From Candidatus Thiomargarita nelsonii (GTDB taxonomy: Bacteria > Pseudomonadota > Gammaproteobacteria > Beggiatoales > Beggiatoaceae), in the NCBI GenBank assembly GCA_000785145.2, contig JSZA02000024.1, positions 1-64,000 on the forward strand: 64,000 nt of DNA, in the 5' to 3' direction. Under the pieces are notes generated by a model. That model was not told the origin of the DNA. It did not search any database and saw nothing but the letters and a program-made list of their open reading frames with translations. Shown here one piece after another: positions 8,984-17,349 of the stretch (its first letter is position 1; each line of letters opens with the position of its first letter). Both the position numbers and the translations under genes were made by a program.

Positions 8984-9112
8984 TACCGTTTTTTCATCAC
9001 TTAACTGACAGAAGGCATCAAACACTTTGCTCTCCCCAGCATCGTCTATCAATTTGTTATCGCGTCCAATCTCAACAACGCGGTTCAAGAATTTAGCCCT
9101 TGCCACATCACT
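8984..9112 (-). pseudogene. Fragment duplicated from the 464-residue single-TM gene
   Basis: On the minus strand it encodes DVARAKFL, then VVE, GR, NKLIDD, KVFDA and CQLSDEKTV, matching about residues 365-405 of the protein encoded at 1285-2679 with a few substitutions. Both ends are cut: a repeat lies at the 3' side and unrelated sequence at the 5' side. It is a decayed duplication. Confidence 0.8.
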
Positions 9113-9118
9113 CAGCAA

Positions 9119-9208
9119 ATGAAAAATTCTTGTTACGACATGCAATATGCGACAGAAGCGGGTGCTTACTGCCTAGCTATTTTGATGAGCCAAAAATTAA
9201 CTGATTAA
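9119..9208 (+). pseudogene. Short C-terminal gene remnant
   Basis: An open frame of 29 codons (MKNSCYDMQYATEAGAYCLA, ending SQKLTD) with protein-like composition, wedged between two other fragments and ending one base into the next ATG. The family is not recognised. Probably the tail of a lost gene. Confidence 0.35.
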
Positions 9209-9939
9209 TGCGTAGTTTTGGTCGTGCGACGAATAATCCGATCTGGGATACAGTCATTGCTAACTCACAAGCTGTTATTGACACCATTCAAGCTAACTAT
9301 TCCACTGGATTATTGCCAGATTTCATTATTAACTGTAACGATGTTAGCCAATGTGTACCGGCTAATTCCGGTTTCCTTGAGGGAGCGCATGATGGTCATT
9401 ATTATTACAATGCCGGACGCGATCCTTGGCGTATTGGCTTAGACGCATTATTGAATAATGATACTAAATCCCGTGCTCAAGTCCAGAAAATGGTTACTTG
9501 GTTAGCCAGTGATAGTGGTGGTAATGCTAATGGCATTAAGGCTGGTTATCAACTCAATGGTACGCCCATTGATAGTTATTTCACCACTTTTTTTGCCGCA
9601 CCTTTTGGGGTTGCTACTATGCTAGACTCCAACCAACAAGCCTTCCTCAATGATATTTACGCTTTTGTTTATAATGAGCGAGAAGACTATTATGAGGATT
9701 CTGTTAATTTATTGAGCCTGTTGGTTATGACTGGTAATTTCTGGGAACCAGTAGCGTTGCAGACGAGCAGTTTAACGATTGAGGCGCCCGCTGGTAGCGG
9801 TAAGCTCATCATCAAGGCAAAACCCAGTAAGGGTTGGAAGTTCAAAGAATGGGCTGGTGATTGCAAGGGCAAGAAAAAAACGGTAGTGAAAATGGATAAA
9901 GACCAACATTGCACCGCTGTGTTTGAACCGGATATGTAA
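9208..9939 (+). pseudogene. C-terminal fragment of a GH8-like glycoside hydrolase with a C-terminal repeat domain
   Basis: 243 residues with no ribosome site and an abrupt start. FGRATNN, NSQAVIDTI, LLPDF and especially NAGRDPWRIGLDALLNND match the C-terminal half of glycoside hydrolase family 8 (cellulase/chitosanase type). The N-terminal half, which would carry the catalytic acid Glu, is missing. The last ~60 residues (APAGSGKLIIKAKPSKGWKF, EWAGDCKGKKKTV, CTAVFEP) resemble the bacterial repeat with a GWxFxxWxGDC core found in secreted proteins. The fragment cannot be an active enzyme as it stands. Confidence 0.6.
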
Positions 9940-9942
9940 ATA

Positions 9943-10056
9943 CAATGCCATATCGTGCCGCGCAGAGGTGTAGGTGATTTATCGCCTACCGTGACAATTA
10001 GATGCGATACTTCGCCTACACCTCGGCGGGCTATTTCCCTGCACGATATGGCATTG
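9943..10056. repeat. CAATGCCATATCGTGC inverted-repeat element
   Basis: Terminal arms CAATGCCATATCGTGC and GCACGATATGGCATTG, with an inner inverted repeat (GAGGTGTAGG and CCTACACCTC). Terminal bases match the elements at 27440 and 45007. The flanks here are AT-rich but show no clean target duplication. It starts 3 bases after the GH8 fragment's stop codon. Confidence 0.8.
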
Positions 10057-10160
10057 CACCTAATATACGCTATACTCAACATCTAAAACTCGTAGGGGCA
10101 ATCCATTGTGGTTGCCCTCGCTTTTAAGGCTCATTCGATCTACTTCATTTAGTCTCTTAT

Positions 10161-10254
10161 ATAGTTAACTAAATTTTGACTCGCGAATATGTAGGAGTCC
10201 AAAATAAATTTTGGACTCCTAAATCACTAGGCGAGTCAGAATTTAGTTAACTAT
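10161..10254. repeat. Nested element: ATAGTTAACT inverted repeat around a GGAGTCC palindrome
   Basis: Outer arms ATAGTTAACTAAATT and AATTTAGTTAACTAT continue imperfectly to GACTCGC/GCGAGTC. The centre, 10193-10220, is a perfect GGAGTCC palindrome (arms AGGAGTCCAAAAT and ATTTTGGACTCCT). One repeat therefore appears to sit inside another. The stretch from 10255 to 10556 is AT-rich and shows no gene. Confidence 0.75.
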
Positions 10255-10556
10255 TGACAACCCATATTAAAATATGTTAAATATTAAATAGTTGAAAAAG
10301 TTGAAAATTAATATTTTTTATATTAAATATCAATTAGTTAATAAAAAATTTCCGGCGGTTTCAGTCACAGATATTCCGTGATATATAGCCGTAATAAGTT
10401 AATGGTTAAATTTGGCTTGACATCAACAATTTTTTAGAAGATCATAACGCACTTTTACCACCTAACCTTAGCCTGAGACCTATTCAATGCTAAATACCAA
10501 CGACTGGGTTTGGCATGTTGTTGTACACATTCTAACAAGTAAGATACTGGACATTT

Positions 10557-12557
10557 ATGTTATTAGAAATCGGAATTATGTTTGTGGCTTACCTAGGAAC
10601 AAGAATTTATGAAAAAAATCAGGCGAAAACCCGAAACACTGAAAAAACTGAAAAAAAAGATATAACCACCCAAAAAGAAGTGGGTTACTTTAAAACCCTC
10701 AAAAAGCATAACCATTACTATAAGCTTAGTATTATTTCTGCGGGAATGTCTGCCTTAACACAATTTTTTTATCCAGTTTTGAAGCTTTTAAGCTTTAGCC
10801 TTTATATTTATACGGTTATGCCAAAAATACGGGAAGTTGAAAAGTGGTCGTTGGAAGAAAAAAAGCTCGACTCAGAACTATTATTTCTGGTCGCTGATAC
10901 GACAGCCATTTTTCTCAATCAATATTTTGCAGCGGCTGTTGGTGTTTTTTTCTATCATCGTGCCAGGATCACGGTTGCCAAAGCCAAAGGAGAATCAAAA
11001 AAATTAGTTTTTAATGTTTTGGAACAACAAGTTAAAAAAGTATGGATTTTAGTCAATCAGGTTGAAGTGGAAATACCGTTGGCAGAAGTTAAAATTAATG
11101 ATATTATAATCGTTAATACCGGGGAAATGATTCCCGTTGACGGTAAAATATTTGAAGGGATAGCAACCATTGACCAACGCGCTTTAACGGGTGAATCGCA
11201 ACCGGTGGAAAAGAAAAGCGGTGATCAAGTTTTCGCGTCCACTGTTGTTATTACTGGAAAATTTTTTATTAAAGTTGAAAAATCAGGGCAAGACACGACA
11301 ATTGCTCAAATTGGGAAAATTTTGAATGGTTCTACTGACTTTAAATCGGATTTACAGCTAAAAGGAGAACAATGGGCCAATCAAGCCAATTTACCGATGT
11401 TAGCTATAGCTGGACTCATTTTGCCAACTTTGGGACCCGTTAGCATGAGCGTTTTTCTTTATAGTCATATTGGGGGGCGTATTAAATTGCTGGCACCTTT
11501 TAGCACATTGAATCATATCAATTTGGCTTTCCACAAAGGGATTCTCGTTAAAGATGGACGCGCACTTGAACGTTTGATTCATGTTGATACTGTACTTTTT
11601 GATAAAACGGGTACACTCACCCACGAACAGCCGGAAATCAAACAAATTATCTGTTGCCAATCTTATTCAGAACCTGATATTCTCACTTTTGCCGCAGCAG
11701 CAGAACGTAAGTTTAATCATCCTATTGCTAAAGCTATCCTTCAAAAAGCAAACGCATTAAATTTAAAACTACCCGATATGGTGGATGCTAAATACCAACT
11801 TGGTTATGGTATCACAGTCAAAATAGAAAATAAGATCATTCGCGTGGGCAGTATCCGTTTTATTACTATGGAAGGGATTCCTATTCCAAAAATAATTGAG
11901 GAATTTCAAACACATTCTCATAACAAAGGTCATTCCTTAGTATTGGTTGCGATTGACAATAAAGTGGGCGGGGCCATTGAAATTCAGCCGCAACTCCGTC
12001 CAGCGGTTCAAGAAACTATCACAAATTTGCGGCAACAGGGCATCAAGCAAATTGCTATTGTTTCAGGTGATCATAAACAGCCTACCCAAAAATTAGCTCA
12101 GCAATTGGGTATGGATAGCTTTTTTTATGAAGTGTTACCAGAAGAGAAAGCACAAATTGTTAAACAATTACAGAAAGAGGGAAAATCCGTTTGTTTTGTC
12201 GGAGATGGTATCAATGATGCCATTGCCATGAAAAAAGCGGATGTTTCCATTTCTTTGCGAGGCGCTAACTCAATCGCAACCGATATAGCGGAAATTATTT
12301 TAATGGAGGACAGTTTATCTTATCTCAATACGTTGTTTGCGATTTCAAAAAGTTTGCAGACTAATTTGCAAAGCAGCCTCATGCTCACTATCGGTGCCAG
12401 TGCAGTTAATTTAAGCGGTGCGTTTTTCTGGCATTTCAGCATTTTAACTTCGCTTATCGCTAGTGGTATTGCGACAACGGTTGGTATTACGAATACAATG
12501 CTTCCTCTCAGAAAAATTCACCATAAAGACGACATAGACGACATAAAGGAGGACTAA
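10557..12557 (+). CDS. P1B-like heavy-metal-type P-type ATPase lacking the CPx motif
   Basis: 666 residues. Actuator motif TGES at 211-214, phosphorylation motif DKTGTLT at 349-355, an HP dipeptide (FNHPIAKAI) typical of P1B ATPases, and GDGINDA in the hinge. There is no N-terminal metal-binding domain. Aligning the helix before DKTGTLT with CopA-type pumps puts Ile-Gly-Gly (about 305-307, YSHIGGRIKLLAP) where CPC, SPC or TPC normally lies, so the usual transmembrane metal site is missing. Ion specificity cannot be predicted. The stop is 5 bases before sqdB, which suggests cotranscription and perhaps translational coupling. AGGAGGA at its 3' end serves as the ribosome site for sqdB. Confidence 0.8.
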   Translation: MLLEIGIMFVAYLGTRIYEKNQAKTRNTEKTEKKDITTQKEVGYFKTLKKHNHYYKLSIISAGMSALTQFFYPVLKLLSFSLYIYTVMPKIREVEKWSLEEKKLDSELLFLVADTTAIFLNQYFAAAVGVFFYHRARITVAKAKGESKKLVFNVLEQQVKKVWILVNQVEVEIPLAEVKINDIIIVNTGEMIPVDGKIFEGIATIDQRALTGESQPVEKKSGDQVFASTVVITGKFFIKVEKSGQDTTIAQIGKILNGSTDFKSDLQLKGEQWANQANLPMLAIAGLILPTLGPVSMSVFLYSHIGGRIKLLAPFSTLNHINLAFHKGILVKDGRALERLIHVDTVLFDKTGTLTHEQPEIKQIICCQSYSEPDILTFAAAAERKFNHPIAKAILQKANALNLKLPDMVDAKYQLGYGITVKIENKIIRVGSIRFITMEGIPIPKIIEEFQTHSHNKGHSLVLVAIDNKVGGAIEIQPQLRPAVQETITNLRQQGIKQIAIVSGDHKQPTQKLAQQLGMDSFFYEVLPEEKAQIVKQLQKEGKSVCFVGDGINDAIAMKKADVSISLRGANSIATDIAEIILMEDSLSYLNTLFAISKSLQTNLQSSLMLTIGASAVNLSGAFFWHFSILTSLIASGIATTVGITNTMLPLRKIHHKDDIDDIKED

Positions 12558-12562
12558 AAGGA

Positions 12563-13741
12563 ATGCGTACTTATGATTTGTTTGAAAACAAGGTTTTCGT
12601 TTTAGGCGGAGACGGCTTTTGCGGGTGGCCAACCTCGCTTCACTTATCAAATCATGGCTTTGAGGTTGTTATTTTAGATAATCTGTCGCGCAGAAAAATA
12701 GATATTGAGCTTGGCATAGAATCTTTAACGCCCATAGCCTCGATTCAGCAACGAATTGAAACTTGGCAACAAGTCAGTGGGAAAAAAATAGGCTATTATC
12801 ATATCGATATTGCTAAAGAATATGATCGTTTTTTACAAATTCTTCTGCAAGAGAAGCCCTCTGCCATGGTTCATTTTGCTGAACAACGTGCGGCACCTTA
12901 TTCTATGCGAGGTTCCCAAGAGCGGCGTTATACGGTGGATAACAATATCACGGCAACACATAACGTCTTATGCGCGATTTTGGAATCCGGGCTGGATGTG
13001 CATCTATTACATTTAGGTACGACCGGTGTTTATGGTTACGATACACATTTAAACAACATTCCAGAAGGGTATCTTGACATTGAGATACCCCAAAAGGATG
13101 CCCCGCCTATTACCCAAACGATTTTACATCCGATGTACCCAGGAAGTGTCTATCATACAACGAAATGTTTAGATGAACTGCTGTTTTATTTTTACAATAA
13201 AAACGATAAGCTTCGCATTACCGATTTACACCAAGGTGTCGTTTGGGGAACCAATACTGAAGAAACGAAACAGAGCGACAAACTGATTAATCGCTTTGAC
13301 TATGATGGCGAATATGGGACGGTACTCAACCGCTTTCTGGTTCAAGCAGCCATTGGACATCCATTAACCGTTTATGGAACGGGCGGTCAAACGAGAGCCT
13401 TTATTAACATTCAAGATACGGTGAATTGCATTCGGCTCGCGATTGAAAATCCACCCAGCACCGAGAAAGTGCGGATTTTTAATCAAATCACTGAAGTACA
13501 TCGGCTTATTGATCTGGCAAACTATGTGTCTAGAATAACAGGGGCTGAAATAAAATTCTACGACAACCCTCGTAAAGAAGCAGCCAGTAATGAATTACCC
13601 ATGCGTCATGAGCAATTGGAGAAACTTGGACTGACCCCCATTTTGTTAGAGCAGGGTTTATGTGAAGAAGTTTCTGAAGTGGCGAAACGCTATCAAGATC
13701 GTTGCAACCTAAGCCAAATTCTGCCAACCACAAAATGGTAG
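12563..13741 (+). CDS. sqdB: UDP-sulfoquinovose synthase
   Basis: 392 residues, the normal size for SQD1/SqdB. It makes UDP-sulfoquinovose from UDP-glucose and sulfite, the first committed step of sulfolipid (SQDG) synthesis. N-terminal GGDGFCGWP (15-23) is the family's characteristic nucleotide-binding variant, followed by ILDNLSRRKIDIELG and SLTPIASI. AEQRAAPYSM (106-115), the LGT at 151-153 and YHTTK (Tyr197, Lys201) give the short-chain dehydrogenase catalytic elements; HPLTVYGTGGQTRAFINIQD is also diagnostic. The ATG follows an AGGAGG site located in the end of the upstream P-type ATPase gene. Val replaces the residue usually seen as Glu after LGTxG in plant SQD1. Confidence 0.92.
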   Translation: MRTYDLFENKVFVLGGDGFCGWPTSLHLSNHGFEVVILDNLSRRKIDIELGIESLTPIASIQQRIETWQQVSGKKIGYYHIDIAKEYDRFLQILLQEKPSAMVHFAEQRAAPYSMRGSQERRYTVDNNITATHNVLCAILESGLDVHLLHLGTTGVYGYDTHLNNIPEGYLDIEIPQKDAPPITQTILHPMYPGSVYHTTKCLDELLFYFYNKNDKLRITDLHQGVVWGTNTEETKQSDKLINRFDYDGEYGTVLNRFLVQAAIGHPLTVYGTGGQTRAFINIQDTVNCIRLAIENPPSTEKVRIFNQITEVHRLIDLANYVSRITGAEIKFYDNPRKEAASNELPMRHEQLEKLGLTPILLEQGLCEEVSEVAKRYQDRCNLSQILPTTKW

Positions 13742-13767
13742 GTAATTTGTGCGTTTTATATTACTTA

Positions 13768-13789
13768 GGGCGAACACTTATGTTCGCCC
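13768..13789. repeat. Hairpin between sqdB and the GT8 gene
   Basis: GGGCGAACA and TGTTCGCCC separated by four bases, 27 bases after the sqdB stop. No T-run follows, so termination is uncertain. The motif resembles dispersed GGGCGAACA repeats common in sulfur bacteria and cyanobacteria. Confidence 0.5.
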
Positions 13790-13815
13790 CTACGTAAAAC
13801 TATAAGAGATTTTCT

Positions 13816-14613
13816 GTGGAAGCTTATATTACCCTTGTTACCAATGACAACTATATTCCGGGTGTTATCGCATTGGCAAAATCACTCCGCTATGTGAACG
13901 CAACACGCTCACTGATTGTTTGCTATACGGCTTCTGTTACTCAGATTCAAGCAATCTCGAACTTGGGAATCGAAATCATTGAAGTCTCACCACCGTCGTT
14001 GTCAGAAGACTTTTTAACAAGACATCAAACCCAAAATATTCATAAAAATAATTTTTCTGGAGTCAAACCAAATTTTCATAACACCCTTGAAAATTGGACA
14101 AAACTCACGATTTGGACATTTGAGCAGTACCATAAACTCGTTTATTTAGATGCGGATACCATTGCTTTTCAAAACCCAGATAGATTGTTTGATTTCCCAG
14201 CTTTTGGGGCAGCGCCTAATTTATACACATCGATTGAAGACCTTAATCGGATGAATTCTGGTGTGCTAGTTATCCAGCCAGATACGCGAGTTTATGACAA
14301 AATGATTGGTTTTTTAAACCAAACGCAATCCTTTTATAGAAGAACGGATCAAACATTCTTACAGGCATATTTTGAGGATTGGCATGTTTTGCCTTATACC
14401 TATAATACTCTCCAGTATGTTTATCTGAATCTACCTCAACTTTGGGACTGGAAAACCATCAAAATCATTCATTATCAATATGAAAAACCGTGGGATGATA
14501 AGAATGAGAAAAAAAATGTTTTGAAAGAGGTTATACAAGTATGGCGTTATCTTTATGAAAACGCTTCGATTCCTTCCTCATTTTTGGCTTCATTAAATAA
14601 TCCTTCAGGTTAG
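13816..14613 (+). CDS. GT8-family glycosyltransferase (glycogenin-like), probable sulfoquinovosyltransferase
   Basis: 265 residues from a GTG start with AAGAGA upstream. ITLVTNDNYIPGVIALAKSL at the start, the DxD motif YLDADT (Asp112, Asp114), MNSGVLVI, DQTFL and HYQYEKPW near the end are the standard GT8 (glycogenin/galactinol synthase) landmarks for UDP-sugar and Mn binding. Its position after sqdB recalls sqdD of Rhodobacter sphaeroides, a glycogenin-like transferase of the sulfolipid cluster, so transfer of sulfoquinovose from UDP-SQ is the likely role. The acceptor is not known from the sequence. Confidence 0.75.
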   Translation: MEAYITLVTNDNYIPGVIALAKSLRYVNATRSLIVCYTASVTQIQAISNLGIEIIEVSPPSLSEDFLTRHQTQNIHKNNFSGVKPNFHNTLENWTKLTIWTFEQYHKLVYLDADTIAFQNPDRLFDFPAFGAAPNLYTSIEDLNRMNSGVLVIQPDTRVYDKMIGFLNQTQSFYRRTDQTFLQAYFEDWHVLPYTYNTLQYVYLNLPQLWDWKTIKIIHYQYEKPWDDKNEKKNVLKEVIQVWRYLYENASIPSSFLASLNNPSG

Positions 14614-14654
14614 TGATATTCAAGGTAGTGCTAAACTTGTAGTGGTATAATATA

Positions 14655-14689
14655 AACCTGACCGGTTTTGGAAACCGGTCAGGTTTTTT
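14655..14689 (+). terminator. Rho-independent terminator after the GT8 gene
   Basis: Strong stem AACCTGACCGGTTT / AAACCGGTCAGGTT followed by TTTT, 41 bases after the GT8 stop codon. It separates sqdB-GT8 from the HAD-reductase pair. Confidence 0.85.
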
Positions 14690-14744
14690 GGATTGCTACT
14701 TTTTTAGTATTATTTAAATTTTAATATCTTATGTGATAAAACTT

Positions 14745-15398
14745 ATGCTCATAAAAGCACTTCTCTTAGATTGTGATGGTGTAGTAGTTGATTCTGAACC
14801 TCTCAATTTTTTATGCTGGGAAAAAGCATTACGCCAGATAAGAAATCGTGTTTCTTTAGAGAATCTACATTATAGTTGCATCATTGGCATTCCACTGTCA
14901 GAGATTTTTTCATTATTTGAAGAACATCTTCATACCCAGTTTTCTGAAACGGAACGACAACAAATCCTCAAGACCAAAAATGATTACTATTTTCAGATTG
15001 GTCAATCAGAACTAAAACCAATTGATGGCATTCAAACCGTTATGGAACAAGCGCGTCAACTGGGATGGAAAATTTATCTTGTTTCTAGCAGCATTCATGA
15101 AAAATTAGCATTTTCATTAAGAACAGTCTGTTTGCATGATGCTTTTGATGGGATTTTCTGTGGCAAATCTGGAAAAACTAAAAATTACAGCGATGTATTG
15201 CAAAAAATTCAGAGTTCCAATTATGAAGTGGTTGTGATAGAAGATTCTCCAGCCGGTATTTTTTCCGCCCAACAAGCTGATATTAAAACTATTATTGCCA
15301 TCACAACCAACTTTTCCAAGGCGCAATTAAAAGAATACTCGCCGATTCAAATCATTAAACATTATCAAGAATTAGATTTAAACCGATTAGGTCAATAA
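14745..15398 (+). CDS. HAD-superfamily phosphatase (beta-phosphoglucomutase-like)
   Basis: 217 residues from the ATG at 14745; a GTG at 14733 would add four residues. HAD motif I is DCDGVVVDSEP, with the nucleophile Asp near residue 9. Motif II is VSSS, a Lys is near KSGKTKNY and motif IV is VVIEDSPAGI. The cap domain is the helical subclass-I type. These enzymes remove phosphate from small sugar phosphates or isomerise them. Only one base separates it from the aldo/keto reductase, so the two are cotranscribed. In this sulfolipid context it could dephosphorylate a sulfoquinovosyl-glycerol or sugar-phosphate intermediate; that is inference. Confidence 0.75.
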   Translation: MLIKALLLDCDGVVVDSEPLNFLCWEKALRQIRNRVSLENLHYSCIIGIPLSEIFSLFEEHLHTQFSETERQQILKTKNDYYFQIGQSELKPIDGIQTVMEQARQLGWKIYLVSSSIHEKLAFSLRTVCLHDAFDGIFCGKSGKTKNYSDVLQKIQSSNYEVVVIEDSPAGIFSAQQADIKTIIAITTNFSKAQLKEYSPIQIIKHYQELDLNRLGQ

Positions 15399-15399
15399 A

Positions 15400-16353
15400 A
15401 TGAATGTTTTTGGATATACTGTGAACGGAACACAATGCTCGCGCCTCGTATTTGGTGCTTGGGCAATAGGCGGTGCTTTTACGGGTAAAGTAGATGATAA
15501 GGAATCACTCAATACCTTAGCTTTCGCTTTTGAAAATGGCATTTCATTTTTCGATACAGCGCCGGTTTATGGGAATGGTCATTCTGAATGGCTGCTGGGT
15601 CAATTTGCACAGAATAAAAGAACCAAAATTTTCATTGCAACCAAAGGTGGCATAAGCTGGAAAACACATTCTTCTGGACAACGGGTTATGGAACCATATG
15701 GCTCGTCAAAGAACTTAAAGCGGGAACTTGAAGCCAGCTTAAGACGACTCAATACGGATTATATTGATTTATATCAACTGCATTGGCCAGATCCCAAAAC
15801 AGACATCGCGGAAACTTTTGAAACGCTTACCCAATTTCAAACAGAAGGATCGATCCGATTTATAGGTGTCAGTAATTTTGCCCTTTCTCAGCTAAAACAG
15901 GCCAAAAAATATGCAGAAATCATTGCTCTTCAAAATCAATATAATCTGCTCTCACGAGAAGTAGAAACCGAGCTTTTACCCTTCATTGAACAAGAAGATA
16001 TGTATTTTTTATCTTACGGTTCATTAGCTTATGGAATTTTTACTGGAAAATTTTATCCCTCTTATCCGTTTGCTGAAAACGATTGGCGTAAAACTGGAAT
16101 CAGTCCAACTAACAATTATTTTATACCCTCGAATTTTGAACACCATCTTAAACAAGTTAATCAACTCAAAGTACTTGCAGAAGAACTTCATTGTTCACCT
16201 GCTCAATTAGCGATTGCTTGGCTGTTAAGGCATCCTCGTATCTATCCGTTAGTCGGTGCAAAAACGATAGGGCAAATAAAGGACAACATTCAGGCTTTAC
16301 AAGTTAATGTGACTTCTGAAATAGAAAAAGAATTAGATCATGTTTTCACTTGA
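15400..16353 (+). CDS. Aldo/keto reductase, possible SqdC-type sulfolipid enzyme
   Basis: 317 residues, full length for the family. The catalytic tetrad is visible as Asp52, Tyr57 (FFDTAPVYGNGHSE), Lys82 (ATKGG) and His128 (LYQLHWPDP). NADPH-binding features appear late (PLVGAKTIGQIKDN). It follows the HAD gene with one base between them. In R. sphaeroides, sqdC mutants accumulate sulfoquinovosyl-dihydroxyacetone and SqdC resembles reductases, so reduction of a keto intermediate in sulfolipid assembly is a reasonable guess. A generic NADPH-dependent sugar or aldehyde reductase is the alternative. Confidence 0.8.
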   Translation: MNVFGYTVNGTQCSRLVFGAWAIGGAFTGKVDDKESLNTLAFAFENGISFFDTAPVYGNGHSEWLLGQFAQNKRTKIFIATKGGISWKTHSSGQRVMEPYGSSKNLKRELEASLRRLNTDYIDLYQLHWPDPKTDIAETFETLTQFQTEGSIRFIGVSNFALSQLKQAKKYAEIIALQNQYNLLSREVETELLPFIEQEDMYFLSYGSLAYGIFTGKFYPSYPFAENDWRKTGISPTNNYFIPSNFEHHLKQVNQLKVLAEELHCSPAQLAIAWLLRHPRIYPLVGAKTIGQIKDNIQALQVNVTSEIEKELDHVFT

Positions 16354-17238
16354 TGCCTGATTGACTGACAAATATTTGAATAATAGATATTCCTGAGTTT
16401 CTCCAAAATGAAGGGGTTTATTATATCCCTTTCTCATATTAAAAGCTGATAATCAAAGGGGCTATGCCTAGACGGATTTATATCTATGTGAGATTTATAG
16501 AGAATATTTCTGCCCAAACCGATGTCCAGAAAGCTAACCTAGCGAGGGGGTAGAGGTTTTTAACCGCATTTTGGGTAGAACAGAACAGGCCTCTTGGACT
16601 GCTATATGTTTGGGAACAGGACAGGAAGACCAATAAGCAGTTACCGGACTTGGACATCACGCAAATTCGCCGATCTCTTTGAGGTCAATAACCAAGCGAT
16701 GTGGAATTACCAACCCTTAATAAAATTGGAGATACGAGTATCGTCCACGGATAAGCTGGAAGAAACAACGAGAAGGGCCATAATTTGAGGTGTCTCTGGA
16801 ATATCCACATCTTGCCAAGGATAATTATCGGCGGTGAGGGTTGCCTTACTCAAAAATACCTCATCGTTACTTGAGAAAGCGGCATTTCACAAATCGGATA
16901 GGGAAGCGTTGCTATCAGATTGGCATTATGTCAGTGATGATCTCTGGAGTGCATACTTTAGCACAGAGTATGCCGCCCTTAACACGAAGGAGCAAAACCC
17001 TCAAAACGCTCAAGCGGTTAACCATTAACAAGAGATGAGTCTAAATTAGTTAAAGTCAGAAAAACTGTAGGGTGGATTAGTAAAGCGGAGCGTATTTGAA
17101 AATCGAATATAGTAGTGAGCTATCCATTAATCGCTCCGGTATCGTTAGGGGCTTTAGTTTTGACTTATCCCTGTAAATTGGCTGTCGTTATTATACACAC
17201 AAAGGAAACTCATGAAAACCAATCAATTAATATAGCTT
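16354..17238. other. Stretch without an intact gene
   Basis: About 0.9 kb. Only short open frames occur. One at 16834-17028 on the plus strand has protein-like composition (DWHYVSDDLWSAYFSTEYAA) but no recognisable domain or ribosome site. The part from about 17070 carries GTAGGGTGGATTAGTAAAGC, a dispersed-repeat type sequence. Probably decayed genes. Confidence 0.5.
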
Positions 17239-17273
17239 AAAAATCCGATTTTTTAAAAAAATCGGATTTTTTT
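17239..17273. terminator. Palindromic terminator (AATCCGATTTTTT type)
   Basis: AAAATCCGATTTTTT paired with AAAAAATCGGATTTT, flanked by A and T runs so it could act in both directions. It lies beyond the 3' end of the helicase operon. The same palindrome recurs at 39030-39057. Confidence 0.7.
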
Positions 17274-17349
17274 GCATAGCAAAGATACAGGCATTGGGCA
17301 GCTTAGCTTATGCGCGAGGCAAAGGAATGCCTGCGTCTGCAAGTGCCAA

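Noticed and set aside
15400..16353. Reading the reductase as part of a sulfoquinovose breakdown pathway
   Set aside because: No sulfoquinovosidase, SQ monooxygenase or SQ transporter is nearby, while sqdB and a GT8 transferase are, which favours synthesis.
16594..17038. Short open frames in the 16.4-17.2 kb gap, considered as group II intron or transposase remains
   Set aside because: No domain V hairpin, reverse-transcriptase or transposase motif could be recognised.
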